A stretch of 64,000 bases of DNA from Roseibium sp. Sym1 (GCF_027359675.1 NZ_CP114790.1:1-64000); one strand, 5' to 3'; shown: positions 52,964 to 62,215, counted from the first letter of the stretch. Translations and numbers: made by a program. The notes: generated from the letters alone by a model not told the origin.

Positions 52964-53820
52964 TTCAGGAAACCATAGCGCCGAGCGGTTTCACGAACAC
53001 CCTCGTAGACCTCCGGGTCGGCGGCAATGTAACCATCCGGTCCATAGAGGTAAGCCAGCAGATAACGGTTCTCCGGATTGTTCAGGCTAAGCATCACTTT
53101 AGTGAATCTTGCCCGCAACCCGCCCTCTAGGCCCGGGCGGGCGATCACCGCATGGCTCGGGATCTGTTCCGACTCGGCCAAAACTTTGACTTCTGCTTGT
53201 TGGTCCGGCGTTAAAAAGAGGTCTGCATATTGGCTTGCTCCGGCGGCATCGACCAATCCGTTTGCCATAGCCTGCATCGCCTGCTGGTATCCACCGGCAA
53301 AGAATTTCCTGCCGAAGAAACTGTCGGCATCCGCCGCGCCGGAAATTAGGCCCTCGCGGACAAACAGATCCAGCGGATAAATATATCCGGATTCCGATAC
53401 AGGGTCGGCGAAGGCAATGTCACGGCCTTTGAGATCGGCGAGGGTTTCAATGCCGCTGTCCTTGCGGACGAAGACCCGTCCGGAGTAGCTGGGCTGACCC
53501 CGGTAGACTTCCGACAAAAGCGGTACGGCTCCGAGCTGATCTTCCGCGAGAACAAATGGTAGGGCGCCCATGAAGGAAATGTCAGCATCACCGTTACGAA
53601 GCGCCTCGACTGCGGCTGCATGGTCAAAAGTGACGAAACCGGTGACGGGGACACCCATTTGCTCCGACAGCCAGCCGGTGATGACTTTGATATCTCCCAG
53701 AAGCTTTTCCGGGTTCTCCTGCGGTATGAAGGCCAAGGTCAGCCCCGCCTCGGCGGCGAGAGCCGGCAGGGCGAGGCTGGCGGACGCCGCGGCCAAGAAC
53801 GTACGGCGGTTCAGCATCAA
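52960..53820 (-). CDS. PhnD-type periplasmic binding protein
   Basis: 286 residues. A Tat-like signal (LNRRTFLAAASASLALPALA) precedes the family core: LTLAFIPQENPEKLLGDIKVITGWLSEQMGVPVTGFVT and ADISFMGALPFVLAEDQLG, then GRDIAFADPVSESGYIYPLDLF. It captures the solute for the PhnC/PhnE-type transporter. Its ATG overlaps the peroxidase stop by 4 bases. Tat export would suit a cofactor or metal-bound protein, although this is inference. Confidence 0.9.
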   Translation of the reverse strand: MMLNRRTFLAAASASLALPALAAEAGLTLAFIPQENPEKLLGDIKVITGWLSEQMGVPVTGFVTFDHAAAVEALRNGDADISFMGALPFVLAEDQLGAVPLLSEVYRGQPSYSGRVFVRKDSGIETLADLKGRDIAFADPVSESGYIYPLDLFVREGLISGAADADSFFGRKFFAGGYQQAMQAMANGLVDAAGASQYADLFLTPDQQAEVKVLAESEQIPSHAVIARPGLEGGLRARFTKVMLSLNNPENRYLLAYLYGPDGYIAADPEVYEGVRETARRYGFLK

Positions 53821-55670
53821 AACATCCTCTCGTCAATTGCAGCCTGCATGGTCTTGAATTTTTTCCATTGCTGTTCCGCCTCGCCCCAGTCTCCTTCAGC
53901 GCTGGCATTGCCCACGGCCCTCAGTATCGCGCTGAGTTCATAGATTTCGGGTTTTGCCTCCTGGTTGGTCATCACGCTGGCGTCGGCTGCAAGATCCGGC
54001 GCAACCGTATCGATGAGCAACGCGATATTCTGAGCATCGCGGGCGGGCAGAAGTGTGTCCAGGGTTGACGCGAAAGTAGTCAGCTCTTCCCAGGACAGGC
54101 GGAAGACACTGTCACGGCCTTCAAAGCGCTGATAGGGCTCTTCGCCATCGCCGATGGCTTCCAGATACGCCGTCAGGTCCATTCGTTGCTCTTCGTCCAA
54201 CCCAAGATTTCTGGTGTCGTTGAACCAATCGACAACGCTGGCCAGCGTCGGCAGCGAACCGTCATGCATATAGGGGGCGGTGAAGTTGATGTTGCGCAGC
54301 GTTGGCGTTTCGAAGGCTGTGGCTGTGCCTCCGGGGAAAGGCGGCTCTGAGCTGCCGATATCATGTGTCTGTCCATCCGTGAAATTCTGATCTGGCGTGT
54401 GGCAGGACGCGCAGGACTTGCCGTTTAGTCCGGGAAAAACAGTGTTGAAGATGGCTTCACCCTGCACTGCCGCTTCGGAGGCTTTGTCGGTCAACCGGCC
54501 TGCCCGGTCGATTTGCGGATTCGGCAGCCAGTCGAACTCACGGACATAGGCGACTAGCGCATCAAGCTGAAACGGGGTGGGCTCCTTGCCGGCGAATTCG
54601 GTAACAATCACGTTGCGGATGAAGCGGCGCAGACTGGGTTCCCTTCCGTCACGGCCATAAGGCGCGGTGAACCGTATACCGCGCATCGACGGCGTATCGA
54701 GGTGATCGTCCTTCCTGTCATTGAACATCGGATTGAAGAAAGCACCATCGACATCCATTCCCCCGGGGCGATTGCTGAGCCCCGGAATGAAGAACTCCCT
54801 GTTGATGTCAGATCTATTATGGCAGGTGGAACAGGCAATCCCAAGTTCCTGCGCAGGGCCGCCGAAGATCTCAGGACTGTCAAACAGCATGTCGCCATAA
54901 GCGACAAGCGGCAGGTTGGCCTCGTCTTCCCCGGCTTCCTCGAATTGAAGAATAAGGCGCGGTAGTTCGCTTTGATCGGCAATGTTTGACCCCGGAGGCA
55001 ATGTTGCAGGCAGTTTCACTTCCCATCCGGAAAGGAAAACCGTTTCAGGAACAGGAGCCAGCTTGTCACGAGTTGCAAATTCTGCCGGCAGGTAGTTGGT
55101 GCTGATATAATCGGAAATATCTTTGCGGGCGTTTTCGAATTCTGCCTTGTTGCTCTCCTGTCCGCCTTGGCCCAGAACACCGCCACTACCAAGGGACGAA
55201 TTCAGGACGAGCCATGCCCTGCCAAGCTGGCGGGCGGCGGGCTCATCGGCGGCGCGAATAGCATCTTCAAAGGCGCGGTAAAGCGTTTCGGCCTTGGCCA
55301 ACTCAGTGGCTGCTTCTGGGGTTCCGAGCCTGGCATCCGCATTTTCCAGGTGACGCAGTATCCCTTGCGCAACGATGACCGTTGCTGCTTCAAACAGCGC
55401 CTGACGGTCCTGCACCTGAAGTGCCCTGTTAAGAGCAGCGGCTTCCTCGTCACTTGCGCGGGAAACCGCGGCATCCGGCAGTGAGCTGCCTGGAACGGCA
55501 CGGTTCCAGCTGGCTTCGATTTTCTCCCAGGGGACTGGGGAAAGGTTACCCAGAAACAAGGTGTGCCGATAGGCGGCTGCACGTGGAGCCCAAGGGGCTT
55601 CTTTGATTGCGGTGGCTTGCGCGGTGCCCGGAACAAGGCAGATCACCGCGCTGGCAAGGAGATATTTCAT
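53817..55670 (-). CDS. di-haem cytochrome c peroxidase-like protein with extra helical domains
   Basis: 617 residues, larger than the usual 330-350 for this family. A signal peptide (MKYLLASAVICLVPGTAQA) and about 180 helical residues (for example ATVIVAQGILRHLENADARLG, AAARQLGRAWLVLNS-like region) come first. The two haem sites follow: CSTCH at 280-284 and CASCH at 420-424, with MauG/CcpA text (FTAPYMHDGSLPTLASVVDW). Another helical tail ends the protein. Family members reduce peroxide or oxidise substrates. It begins the operon and sits just after the MntR-like palindrome. The N-terminal helices recall FTR1/Efe-type iron proteins, a guess. Confidence 0.85.
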   Translation of the reverse strand: MKYLLASAVICLVPGTAQATAIKEAPWAPRAAAYRHTLFLGNLSPVPWEKIEASWNRAVPGSSLPDAAVSRASDEEAAALNRALQVQDRQALFEAATVIVAQGILRHLENADARLGTPEAATELAKAETLYRAFEDAIRAADEPAARQLGRAWLVLNSSLGSGGVLGQGGQESNKAEFENARKDISDYISTNYLPAEFATRDKLAPVPETVFLSGWEVKLPATLPPGSNIADQSELPRLILQFEEAGEDEANLPLVAYGDMLFDSPEIFGGPAQELGIACSTCHNRSDINREFFIPGLSNRPGGMDVDGAFFNPMFNDRKDDHLDTPSMRGIRFTAPYGRDGREPSLRRFIRNVIVTEFAGKEPTPFQLDALVAYVREFDWLPNPQIDRAGRLTDKASEAAVQGEAIFNTVFPGLNGKSCASCHTPDQNFTDGQTHDIGSSEPPFPGGTATAFETPTLRNINFTAPYMHDGSLPTLASVVDWFNDTRNLGLDEEQRMDLTAYLEAIGDGEEPYQRFEGRDSVFRLSWEELTTFASTLDTLLPARDAQNIALLIDTVAPDLAADASVMTNQEAKPEIYELSAILRAVGNASAEGDWGEAEQQWKKFKTMQAAIDERMF

Positions 55671-55683
55671 AGCAACGCCTATT

Positions 55684-55731
55684 AAATTTAGCTCTGGCTA
55701 ATTTTCTTAGGACATTCTAACGCATTGTCAA
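55684..55731 (-). promoter_or_regulatory. MntR-type operator overlapping the peroxidase/ABC promoter
   Basis: A palindrome with arms AAATTTAGC and GCTAATTTT, 4 bases apart (55684-55705), sits 14-35 bases before the peroxidase ATG. Reading leftward, -35 TTGACA (55726-55731) and -10 TAAGAA (55704-55709) are 16 bases apart, so the palindrome overlaps the -10 edge and start site. It resembles the MntR box of enteric bacteria, with its TAGC..GCTA core. This fits repression when Mn is plentiful. Confidence 0.7.
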
Positions 55732-55789
55732 GTGGCAAAATTGGCGGCATACACAGTCACACTGAAAGCAAAGAGGATGTGCTCCATTC

Positions 55790-56245
55790 ATGACCGGTCC
55801 TTCACCCAAGGCGTCCGATAGAAGTGTCGATGAACAGGCCAGCGGGTTTGAGGCTGTGCGCACCGCGCATCAGAATGAAATGGTCGAGGACTATGTGGAA
55901 CTCATCGCGGAACTCATTCACCTGAACGGGTCTGCGCGCCCAGTCGAAATTGCCGAACGGCTCGGCGTTGCGCAGCCGACGGTATCGAAAAATCTCGCCA
56001 GGCTGAAGCGAGAAGGCCTTATCCTTCAGGAGCGCTACCGCGATATACGCTTGACCGAGGAGGGCCGCCAACTGGCGGACGCCTGCCGCAAGCGGCACAG
56101 GATTGTCGTTGATTTCCTGGTTACACTAGGAATTTCCGCGGAAGTGGCCGAGCAAGACGCGGAAGGTATCGAACACCATGTTAGTGATGAGACGCTAAAA
56201 GTGTTTCAGGATTTCGTGAAACAAAACGCACCTGATACCTATTGA
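55790..56245 (+). CDS. mntR: MntR/DtxR-family metal-dependent repressor
   Basis: 151 residues. The winged helix (about 30-85) reads DYVELIAELIHLNGSARPVEIAERLGVAQPTVSKNLARLKREGLI, and the dimer/metal helices read ACRKRHRIVVDFLVTLG and EQDAEGIEHHVSDETL, giving Glu, His and Asp ligands as in MntR. It is divergent from the peroxidase-PhnDCE operon and probably represses it through the palindrome at 55684-55705. Whether Mn or Fe is the co-repressor is not certain by eye. There is no SH3-like C-terminal domain, as expected for MntR. Confidence 0.9.
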   Translation: MTGPSPKASDRSVDEQASGFEAVRTAHQNEMVEDYVELIAELIHLNGSARPVEIAERLGVAQPTVSKNLARLKREGLILQERYRDIRLTEEGRQLADACRKRHRIVVDFLVTLGISAEVAEQDAEGIEHHVSDETLKVFQDFVKQNAPDTY

Positions 56246-56274
56246 TGAGGATTCGAAGCTACAGTGAAGTTTCG

Positions 56275-56430
56275 TTAGGTTTCAGACCATAACCAGTCGC
56301 AGACGCTTAACGCGAGCCAGAGGGATGACAGAAAGTTACTGGCGTTGCAGTCATAGCACTTGGCGATGCTGCGAAACTCCTCGTGCCTGCCGAAGATCAG
56401 TTCGAAGTCGTTTCTGCCCGAGTATTGGTG
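56275..56430 (-). pseudogene. IS5-family transposase C-terminal remnant
   Basis: The reading QYSGRNDFELIFGRHEEF, SIAKCYDCNASNFLSSLW and SVCDWL is the end of an IS5-type transposase (compare RNxVE.MFGRLKDFRRIATRYD..A.NFL). The 5' part is missing. Confidence 0.7.
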
Positions 56431-56557
56431 CTGCGAGAAACACTTTCCAATTTTCAGCTTTTTGCTGCGGGTAGTTGTTTTGAGGTTTTTTAGAAACCCC
56501 CGTAAGATCGCACGCAATGTTTAGATGAGATAGTTGAGTGCGCAATCGCAATTGATT

Positions 56558-56565
56558 GGTTTTCA
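56558..56565. repeat. 8-bp target duplication, left copy
   Basis: GGTTTTCA immediately outside the left end of the IS66 unit. The identical 8 bases occur at 62244-62251 just outside the right end. IS66 elements create 8-bp duplications. Confidence 0.85.
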
Positions 56566-56738
56566 GTAAGCGGCGGCTGGACCCCACCTGTTCGCTTCCG
56601 TCTTGATGCTGGAATCCATACCCATTGTCGATTTGGGAATGGAGGCAGGTTTGGGAGTCCGTACCCCTCCGGTGAAGGCCGTCTTGCGGCTTTAAGCTGA
56701 AGACTGCCAGTCCTAGTGGTAGCACTAGGAGCAGTCAT

Positions 56739-57176
56739 ATGACGAAGCAGCATATTGAGGTGATCACGTCGGTAGAACGCCGTCGGCGATGGTCGCAGGA
56801 GGATAAGGAGCGGCTTGTCGCTGCCTGCCTTGAACCTGGAGTGAGCGTGTCGGAGGTTGCCCGGGCGGCGGGTTGCCATGTGAGCCAGCTTTTCCGGTGG
56901 CGCAAGCAGTTGTGCACGATCTCCGACGGCCGGGCGTCGACGGACCGCGCAACACCCGCACCTTCGCCTGCTGTGCAATTTGTCCCGGTGACGATATCCG
57001 ATGCTGTTTCCTTGCCGTCGCCGGCTCAGCCCACGAAGCCTGCTCCGCCGCAACGTGCGCGTCGTAAGCCGAGCGTTGTGATGATCGAGTTGGGCCGGGG
57101 TAAACGGGTTCGGTTCGACAGCGACATCGACACGGAGGCCCTGGGGCGTATTCTCGATCTTCTGGAGCGGCGATGA
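56739..57176 (+). CDS. tnpA: IS66 TnpA (OrfA), first set
   Basis: 145 residues. An N-terminal helix-turn-helix (RRRWSQEDKERLVAACLEPGVSVSEVARAAGCHVSQLFRWRKQL) is followed by a variable middle and a C-terminal IELGRGKRVRFDSDIDTEAL. This is the small regulatory or accessory protein of IS66 elements. Its stop overlaps the next ATG by 4 bases. Confidence 0.9.
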   Translation: MTKQHIEVITSVERRRRWSQEDKERLVAACLEPGVSVSEVARAAGCHVSQLFRWRKQLCTISDGRASTDRATPAPSPAVQFVPVTISDAVSLPSPAQPTKPAPPQRARRKPSVVMIELGRGKRVRFDSDIDTEALGRILDLLERR

Positions 57177-57520
57177 TCCCGGTCCCGAATGGTGTGAAGG
57201 TCTGGCTTGCGACGGGCCACACGGATATGCGCAGAGGCTTTCCCGGGCTGTCGCTGATGGTTCAGGAGACACTGAGGCAGGATCCGATGAGCGGCCACCT
57301 GTTCGTCTTCCGCGGCCGGAGCGGAGGCTTGATCAAGGTGATCTGGCACGATGGCCAGGGTGCCTGCCTGTTCACGAAGAAGCTGGAACGCGGCCGGTTC
57401 ATCTGGCCATCGGCAGCCGACGGCACGGTGTCCATCACCCCAGCCCAGCTCGGATATCTGCTGGAAGGCATCGATTGGCGAATGCCGCAAAAAACCTGGC
57501 GGCCAAGCTCTGCCGGGTAG
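57173..57520 (+). CDS. tnpB: IS66 TnpB (Orf2), first set
   Basis: 115 residues, the standard length. The family signature PNGVKVWLATGHTDMRRGFPGLSLMVQETLRQDPMSGHLFVFRGRSGGLIKVIWHDGQGACLFTKKLERGRF is clear. It is needed with TnpA and TnpC for transposition in the family. It overlaps tnpA by 4 bases. Confidence 0.92.
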   Translation: MIPVPNGVKVWLATGHTDMRRGFPGLSLMVQETLRQDPMSGHLFVFRGRSGGLIKVIWHDGQGACLFTKKLERGRFIWPSAADGTVSITPAQLGYLLEGIDWRMPQKTWRPSSAG

Positions 57521-57565
57521 TGGAAAACGCTGGCGTGGCGGGAGCGAATATGATTCCCTCCCGCC

Positions 57566-59203
57566 ATGCTCGATGCGGCCGAACACCTTCCCGACGACCT
57601 TGCCAGTGCGCACGCGATGATCCTCGCAGAGCGTGCGGCCCGCCGTGAAGCTGAGGCCCTCGCTGCCCGTGCCCAGGCGGTAAACTCGCATTCGGAGGCT
57701 CTGATCGCCCGGTTGAAGCTGGAGATCGAGAAGCTCAAGCGGGAGATCCACGGACACCGTTCGGAGCGCAAGGCCCGCCTTCTAGAGCAGTTGGAATTGC
57801 AGCTCGAAGAGCTGGAGGCCGATGCCGCTCAGGACGAGCTGGTGGCGGAAGCCGCGGCACGTTCATCGACCATCAAAGCGTTTGAGCGCAGACGTCCATC
57901 AAAGAAACCGTTTCCAGAGCATCTGCCGCGTGAGCGTGTGATTGTTGCCGCGCCGAAGAGCTGTCCATGCTGCGGATCCGCGAAGCTGGCCAAGCTCGGT
58001 GAGGATGTCACCGAGACGCTGGAAGTGATCCCGCGCCAGTGGAAAGTGATCCAGACCGTGCGGGAGAAGTTCAGCTGCCGGGAGTGCGAGAAGATCACTC
58101 AGCCGCCAGCTCCGTTCCATGTGACGCCGCGCGGCTTTGCCGGTCCGAACCTTTTGGCGATGATCCTTTTCGAGAAGTTTGCACAGCATCAGCCGCTGAA
58201 CCGGCAGAGCGAGCGTTACTCGCGCGAGGGCATAGATCTCAGCCTGTCGACGCTTGCGGACCAGGTCGGTGCCTGCGCGGCGGCACTCAAGCCGGTCCAT
58301 TCGCTGATCGAGGCGCATGTGCTGAGTGCCGAGAGGTTGCACGGCGACGACACCACCGTGCCGATCCTGGCCAAGGGCAAGACCGATACCGGCCGCATCT
58401 GGACTTATGTCCGCGACGATCGCCCGTTCGGCGGGCAATCTCCGCCGGCGGCCCTTTACTATGCTTCTCGCAACCGGCGCCAGGAACACCCCGAGTGCCA
58501 TCTGAAGAGCTTCACCGGCATTCTGCAAGCTGACGCCTACAGCGGCTACAATCCGCTGTTCAAGGTGGACCGTGATCCTGGTCCGCTGACCCAGGCGCTG
58601 TGTTGGTCACATGCGCGCCGCAAGTTCTTCGTGCTTGCCGACATCACCACCAACGCCAGGCGCAGGAAGAACGCCGCACCGATCTCACCGATTGCGTTGG
58701 AGGCGGTCAAGCGCATCGATGCCTTGTTCGACATTGAGCGCGAGATCAACGGGCTCACTGCCGGCGAACGCCTGGAGCGGCGGCGCAGGGACGGCATCCC
58801 CCTTGCCGAAGGTCTTGAAGAATGGTTGCGGACTGAACGGGGCAAGCTGTCGCGCAGCTCCTCGGTTGCCGAGGCGATTGATTACATGCTCAAGCGTTGG
58901 GACGGCTTCATCACCTTCCTTCATGATGGCCGGATCTGCCTGACGAACAATGCCGCCGAACGAGCCTTGCGCGGCTTTGCCCTCGGCAGGAAGTCATGGC
59001 TGTTCGCCGGATCGGTTCGTGGAGCCGACCGCGCCGCCTTCATGGCGACGCTGCTCAACTCGGCGAAGCTCAACGACGTCGACCCGCAAGCCTGGCTTGC
59101 CGATGTCCTCGCCCGCATCGCCGAAACGCCTGTTTCCAGAGTCGAAGAACTGCTGCCCTGGAACTGGGAACCGCATACCCCGGCATCGGCACCAGCGTCA
59201 TGA
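57566..59203 (+). CDS. tnpC: IS66 TnpC transposase, first set
   Basis: 545 residues. It has an N-terminal coiled coil (about 20-85), zinc-finger cysteines (CPCCGSAKL and CRECEKI) and a DDE domain with HGDDTTVPILAKGKTDTGRIW, LQADAYSGYN, WSHARRKFF and a final NNAAERALRGFALGRK. All catalytic blocks are present. It is the DDE transposase of the element. Its stop overlaps the start of the passenger gene. Confidence 0.93.
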   Translation: MLDAAEHLPDDLASAHAMILAERAARREAEALAARAQAVNSHSEALIARLKLEIEKLKREIHGHRSERKARLLEQLELQLEELEADAAQDELVAEAAARSSTIKAFERRRPSKKPFPEHLPRERVIVAAPKSCPCCGSAKLAKLGEDVTETLEVIPRQWKVIQTVREKFSCRECEKITQPPAPFHVTPRGFAGPNLLAMILFEKFAQHQPLNRQSERYSREGIDLSLSTLADQVGACAAALKPVHSLIEAHVLSAERLHGDDTTVPILAKGKTDTGRIWTYVRDDRPFGGQSPPAALYYASRNRRQEHPECHLKSFTGILQADAYSGYNPLFKVDRDPGPLTQALCWSHARRKFFVLADITTNARRRKNAAPISPIALEAVKRIDALFDIEREINGLTAGERLERRRRDGIPLAEGLEEWLRTERGKLSRSSSVAEAIDYMLKRWDGFITFLHDGRICLTNNAAERALRGFALGRKSWLFAGSVRGADRAAFMATLLNSAKLNDVDPQAWLADVLARIAETPVSRVEELLPWNWEPHTPASAPAS

Positions 59204-59814
59204 TGCAGAACGAACAGATCGCCCGATTACACATCAAGCTTGATGACATCGAACCCCGGATCTGGCGCCGGGTTGAAGTTCCGCTTGCCATGAGTCTGAA
59301 GGGGCTGCACGACGTTATCCAGGCCGTCATGCTGTTCGAGGATTACCACCTTTTTGAGTTTGAGGCCGGTGGCAGGCACTACGATGTTCCCGACCCTGCC
59401 GAGGACTACGGCCGCAAGACCTATGCTGCGAAGAATGCACGCATCCGAACGCTCATCGACCGCGGCATCACCACGTTCGCCTATACCTACGACTTCGGCG
59501 ACAATTGGCGCCACACTGTGGTCGTTGAATCTGTCGAGGCCGCCGATCCCGCATTCGAATATCCTCGCTTCCTGGAAGGCGAAAACCGTGCACCGCCGGA
59601 AGATGTCGGTGGAACCTTCGGCTTCGCGGACTTCCTGGAGGCGATGGCAAAGCCACGCCACCCGCAGCATCGCGAACTGGTGCAGTGGCATGGCGGTCGC
59701 TTTGAGCCGGGTGATATCAGCGTCGACCTGATCAACCAGCGCATCGCCAAGCTCGCTCGGCGCCGAGCACTCGGCAAAGCGGGCTTCGCAAAGAGCCAGA
59801 ACCAACAACATTGA
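59200..59814 (+). CDS. plasmid pRiA4b ORF-3 family protein, IS66 passenger
   Basis: 204 residues, starting at ATGATG overlapping the tnpC stop. The family is recognised from IARLHIKLDDIEPRIWRRVEVPLAMSLKGLHDVIQAVMLFEDYHLFEF, TYDFGDNWRHTVVVE and PRFLEGENRAPPEDVGGTFGF. The function is unknown; members often sit beside IS66 genes. It probably moves with the element and may be translated from the tnpC message. Confidence 0.9.
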   Translation: MMQNEQIARLHIKLDDIEPRIWRRVEVPLAMSLKGLHDVIQAVMLFEDYHLFEFEAGGRHYDVPDPAEDYGRKTYAAKNARIRTLIDRGITTFAYTYDFGDNWRHTVVVESVEAADPAFEYPRFLEGENRAPPEDVGGTFGFADFLEAMAKPRHPQHRELVQWHGGRFEPGDISVDLINQRIAKLARRRALGKAGFAKSQNQQH

Positions 59815-59876
59815 TCGGAAACTGACCGCACCGCGGTCTACGCCGGATGCTTACGGGAGTCCATAGAGAGCTCCAT

Positions 59877-60260
59877 ATGGAGTCCGTATGCGGTTATGAG
59901 ATTTTGCCGCGCGACACGGGAATGCGCCGTTGGCCCAATGAAGTGAAGGGGCGGCTTGTCGCGGAGACCTATCTTCCCGGGGTGACAGTGAACGAGGTCG
60001 CCCGGCGTGTCGGCATGAAGCCCAACCATCTCTCGGCATGGCGGCGTTTGGCGCGGGAGGGCAAACTTGTGGTGCCGGATCTTCCGGGAGCGGAGTTTGT
60101 ACCGGCCGTTCTGGAACCGACTCCGGCGCCCGTTCAAGAGGATGCGAAGCCGCTGGCCGCGGTGGAGATCATTTACGGCGGAACCATAATCCGGCTGGAA
60201 GCTTCCGTGAGCCCGGACAGGATTGCTGGGATCGTACACGCTCTTGGGCGTGGATCATGA
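59877..60260 (+). CDS. tnpA: IS66 TnpA (OrfA), second set
   Basis: 127 residues from the ATG at 59877; an in-frame ATG at 59847 gives ten more. The helix-turn-helix reads RRWPNEVKGRLVAETYLPGVTVNEVARRVGMKPNHLSAWRRLAREGK, differing clearly from the first set. The C-terminus has VEIIYGGTIIRLEASVSPDRI. It overlaps tnpB by 4 bases. An inner GCTTAC lies just upstream. Confidence 0.88.
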   Translation: MESVCGYEILPRDTGMRRWPNEVKGRLVAETYLPGVTVNEVARRVGMKPNHLSAWRRLAREGKLVVPDLPGAEFVPAVLEPTPAPVQEDAKPLAAVEIIYGGTIIRLEASVSPDRIAGIVHALGRGS

Positions 60261-60610
60261 TTTTCCCCTCGAACCGGGTGCGTATCCTGGTGGCGACAAA
60301 GCCAGTCGACTTCAGAAAAGGACATGATGGGTTGAGCGCCCTGGTCCAGTCCGTTTTGCGCAAGGACCCGTTCACCGGCACGGTTTTTGTGTTCCGGTCC
60401 AGGCGAGCCGACCGCTTGAAGCTCCTGTATTTTGACGGCACCGGCCTGGTGATGGCTTACAAGCGGCTGGAAGATACGACCTTCACCTGGCCCGCCGTTC
60501 GGGATGGTATGATGTCGCTGAACCATGCTCAGTTCGAGGCACTGTTCTCGGGCCTGGACTGGCGCAAGGTGAAGGCATTGGAGGCTCGTTCTCCGGCTGC
60601 GGCAGAATGA
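60257..60610 (+). CDS. tnpB: IS66 TnpB (Orf2), second set
   Basis: 117 residues. The family text is present (IFPSNRVRILVATKPVDFRKGHDGLSALVQSVLRKDPFTGTVFVFRSRRADRLKLLYFDGTGLVMAYKRLE). It is a diverged paralogue of the protein at 57173-57520. The ATG overlaps the upstream stop. Confidence 0.92.
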   Translation: MIFPSNRVRILVATKPVDFRKGHDGLSALVQSVLRKDPFTGTVFVFRSRRADRLKLLYFDGTGLVMAYKRLEDTTFTWPAVRDGMMSLNHAQFEALFSGLDWRKVKALEARSPAAAE

Positions 60611-60664
60611 ATCAGGTACCGGAAATGGCGGGCATCCGGAGCGGTCCCGGGCTATTCTCGGCCC

Positions 60665-62215
60665 ATGCCTTCCACTGTCGCCATCGATCTTTCCGCGATC
60701 CCCGCTGACCAGCGTGATGCTGTCGCCGCGCTCCTGCGCGAAAGGGATGCGCTCAAGGAGATCAACAAGCGCCTGGAACATCTGGTCGCGGAATTGAACC
60801 ACGCGGTTCACGGCAAAAGGTCGGAGAAGCTCAGCGAAGATGAACGGCAATTGGCTTTCGAAGACCTCGAGACTGCCATCGCCGAGGTTGAGGAAAGCCA
60901 GGACGAGCGGCACCCTTCCGAGGGCAAAACCCGCCGTCCGGCCCGTCGCAACCGGGGCAACCTGCCGAAGGACCTACCGCGCATCGAGCGTGTGATCGAA
61001 CCCGACAACCTGCAATGTCCCTGCGGTTGCGGAGTGATGCACAAGATCGGCGAGGATCGCACGGAGCGGCTGGACATCGTGCCCGCACAGCTGCGCGTGA
61101 TCGTCACCGTCCGCCCCAAATACGCCTGCCGCGCCTGTACCGACGGCGTCACGCAGATGCCGGCACCGGCGCATCTCATCGAAGGCGGTCTGCCGACGGA
61201 AGGCGCCATTGCGCATGTTCTGGTTGCCAAGTACGCGGACCATTTGCCCTTGCATCGTCAGAGCCAGATCCTTGCCCGGTCGGGCATCGATATCCATCGC
61301 AGCACGCTGGCCGACTGGGTCGGCACTGCCGCGTTCCACCTCGCCCCCGTGGTCGAGCGGCTGGCCGAGCATCTGAAGGTGTCGACCAAGCTGTTCATGG
61401 ACGAGACCACGGCGCCGGTGCTGGATCCGGGCCGCGGCAAGACGAAAACCGGGTATCTATGGGCCTTGGCCCGAGACGACCGCGCCTGGGGCGGGGACGA
61501 TCCACCCGGCGTGGTCTTCTTCTATGCGCCTAACCGCCGCGGAGAGAACGCGGAGAAAATCCTTCGTGGCTTCGACGGGGTCCTGCAACTTGACGGCTAC
61601 CAGGGCTACAACTGCCTGACGCGCTCGTCCCGCAAGGGCGGCGATCCGATCCGCGTGACCCATTGCTGGGCCCACGCACGGCGGAAACTGAAGGAGGTCT
61701 TCGACCGCGACGGCTCCGAAATCGCCGCCGAGGGCCTGCGCCGGATCGCTGAGTTCTACAGGGTCGAGGCCGATATCCGCGGCACGGCGCCAGGGCAGCG
61801 GCACTCGGCCCGGCAGGCCCGCACCGCGCCTCTGGTCGACGCCTTCGGACTATGGCTGCAAGAGCAACGCCTCCGGGTCTCCGCCAAGTCCCGCCTTGGC
61901 GAGAAGCTTGCCTACATCCATCGTCACTGGGATGGTTTGCAGACCTTCCTCCACGACGGCCGTGTCGAGATTGATAGCAACAGTGTTGAGAATTTGATCC
62001 GGCCAATTGCATTAAACAGGAAAAATGCATTGTTCGCCGGCCATGACGAGGGCGGCCGCACCTGGGGCCGCATCGCATCGCTTATTGAGACCGCGAAAAT
62101 CAACAACGTCGAGCCCTTCGCCTATCTCAAGGCCACCCTCGAAGCCATTGCTGGCGGCCATCCAAAAAGCCGGATCGACGAACTTCTGCCATGGAACTTC
62201 ACGCCGTCAAACTGA
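60665..62215 (+). CDS. tnpC: IS66 TnpC transposase, second set
   Basis: 516 residues. It has a coiled-coil start, CPCGCGVMHKIGEDRTERLDIVPAQ, and DDE segments (FMDETTAPVLDPGRGKTKTGYLW, LQLDGYQGYN, HCWAHARRKLKE) ending with SVENLIRPIALNRKNALFAG. It appears intact. It differs from the first TnpC, so the element carries two unlike transposases. Its stop lies 28 bases before the outer right end. Confidence 0.93.
   Translation: MPSTVAIDLSAIPADQRDAVAALLRERDALKEINKRLEHLVAELNHAVHGKRSEKLSEDERQLAFEDLETAIAEVEESQDERHPSEGKTRRPARRNRGNLPKDLPRIERVIEPDNLQCPCGCGVMHKIGEDRTERLDIVPAQLRVIVTVRPKYACRACTDGVTQMPAPAHLIEGGLPTEGAIAHVLVAKYADHLPLHRQSQILARSGIDIHRSTLADWVGTAAFHLAPVVERLAEHLKVSTKLFMDETTAPVLDPGRGKTKTGYLWALARDDRAWGGDDPPGVVFFYAPNRRGENAEKILRGFDGVLQLDGYQGYNCLTRSSRKGGDPIRVTHCWAHARRKLKEVFDRDGSEIAAEGLRRIAEFYRVEADIRGTAPGQRHSARQARTAPLVDAFGLWLQEQRLRVSAKSRLGEKLAYIHRHWDGLQTFLHDGRVEIDSNSVENLIRPIALNRKNALFAGHDEGGRTWGRIASLIETAKINNVEPFAYLKATLEAIAGGHPKSRIDELLPWNFTPSN

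Noticed and set aside
59849..59854. Inner GCTTAC as a true end of a separate IS66
   Set aside because: Only six bases match the outer ends, there is no matching inner left end and no 8-base duplication. Kept as a possible fossil end only.
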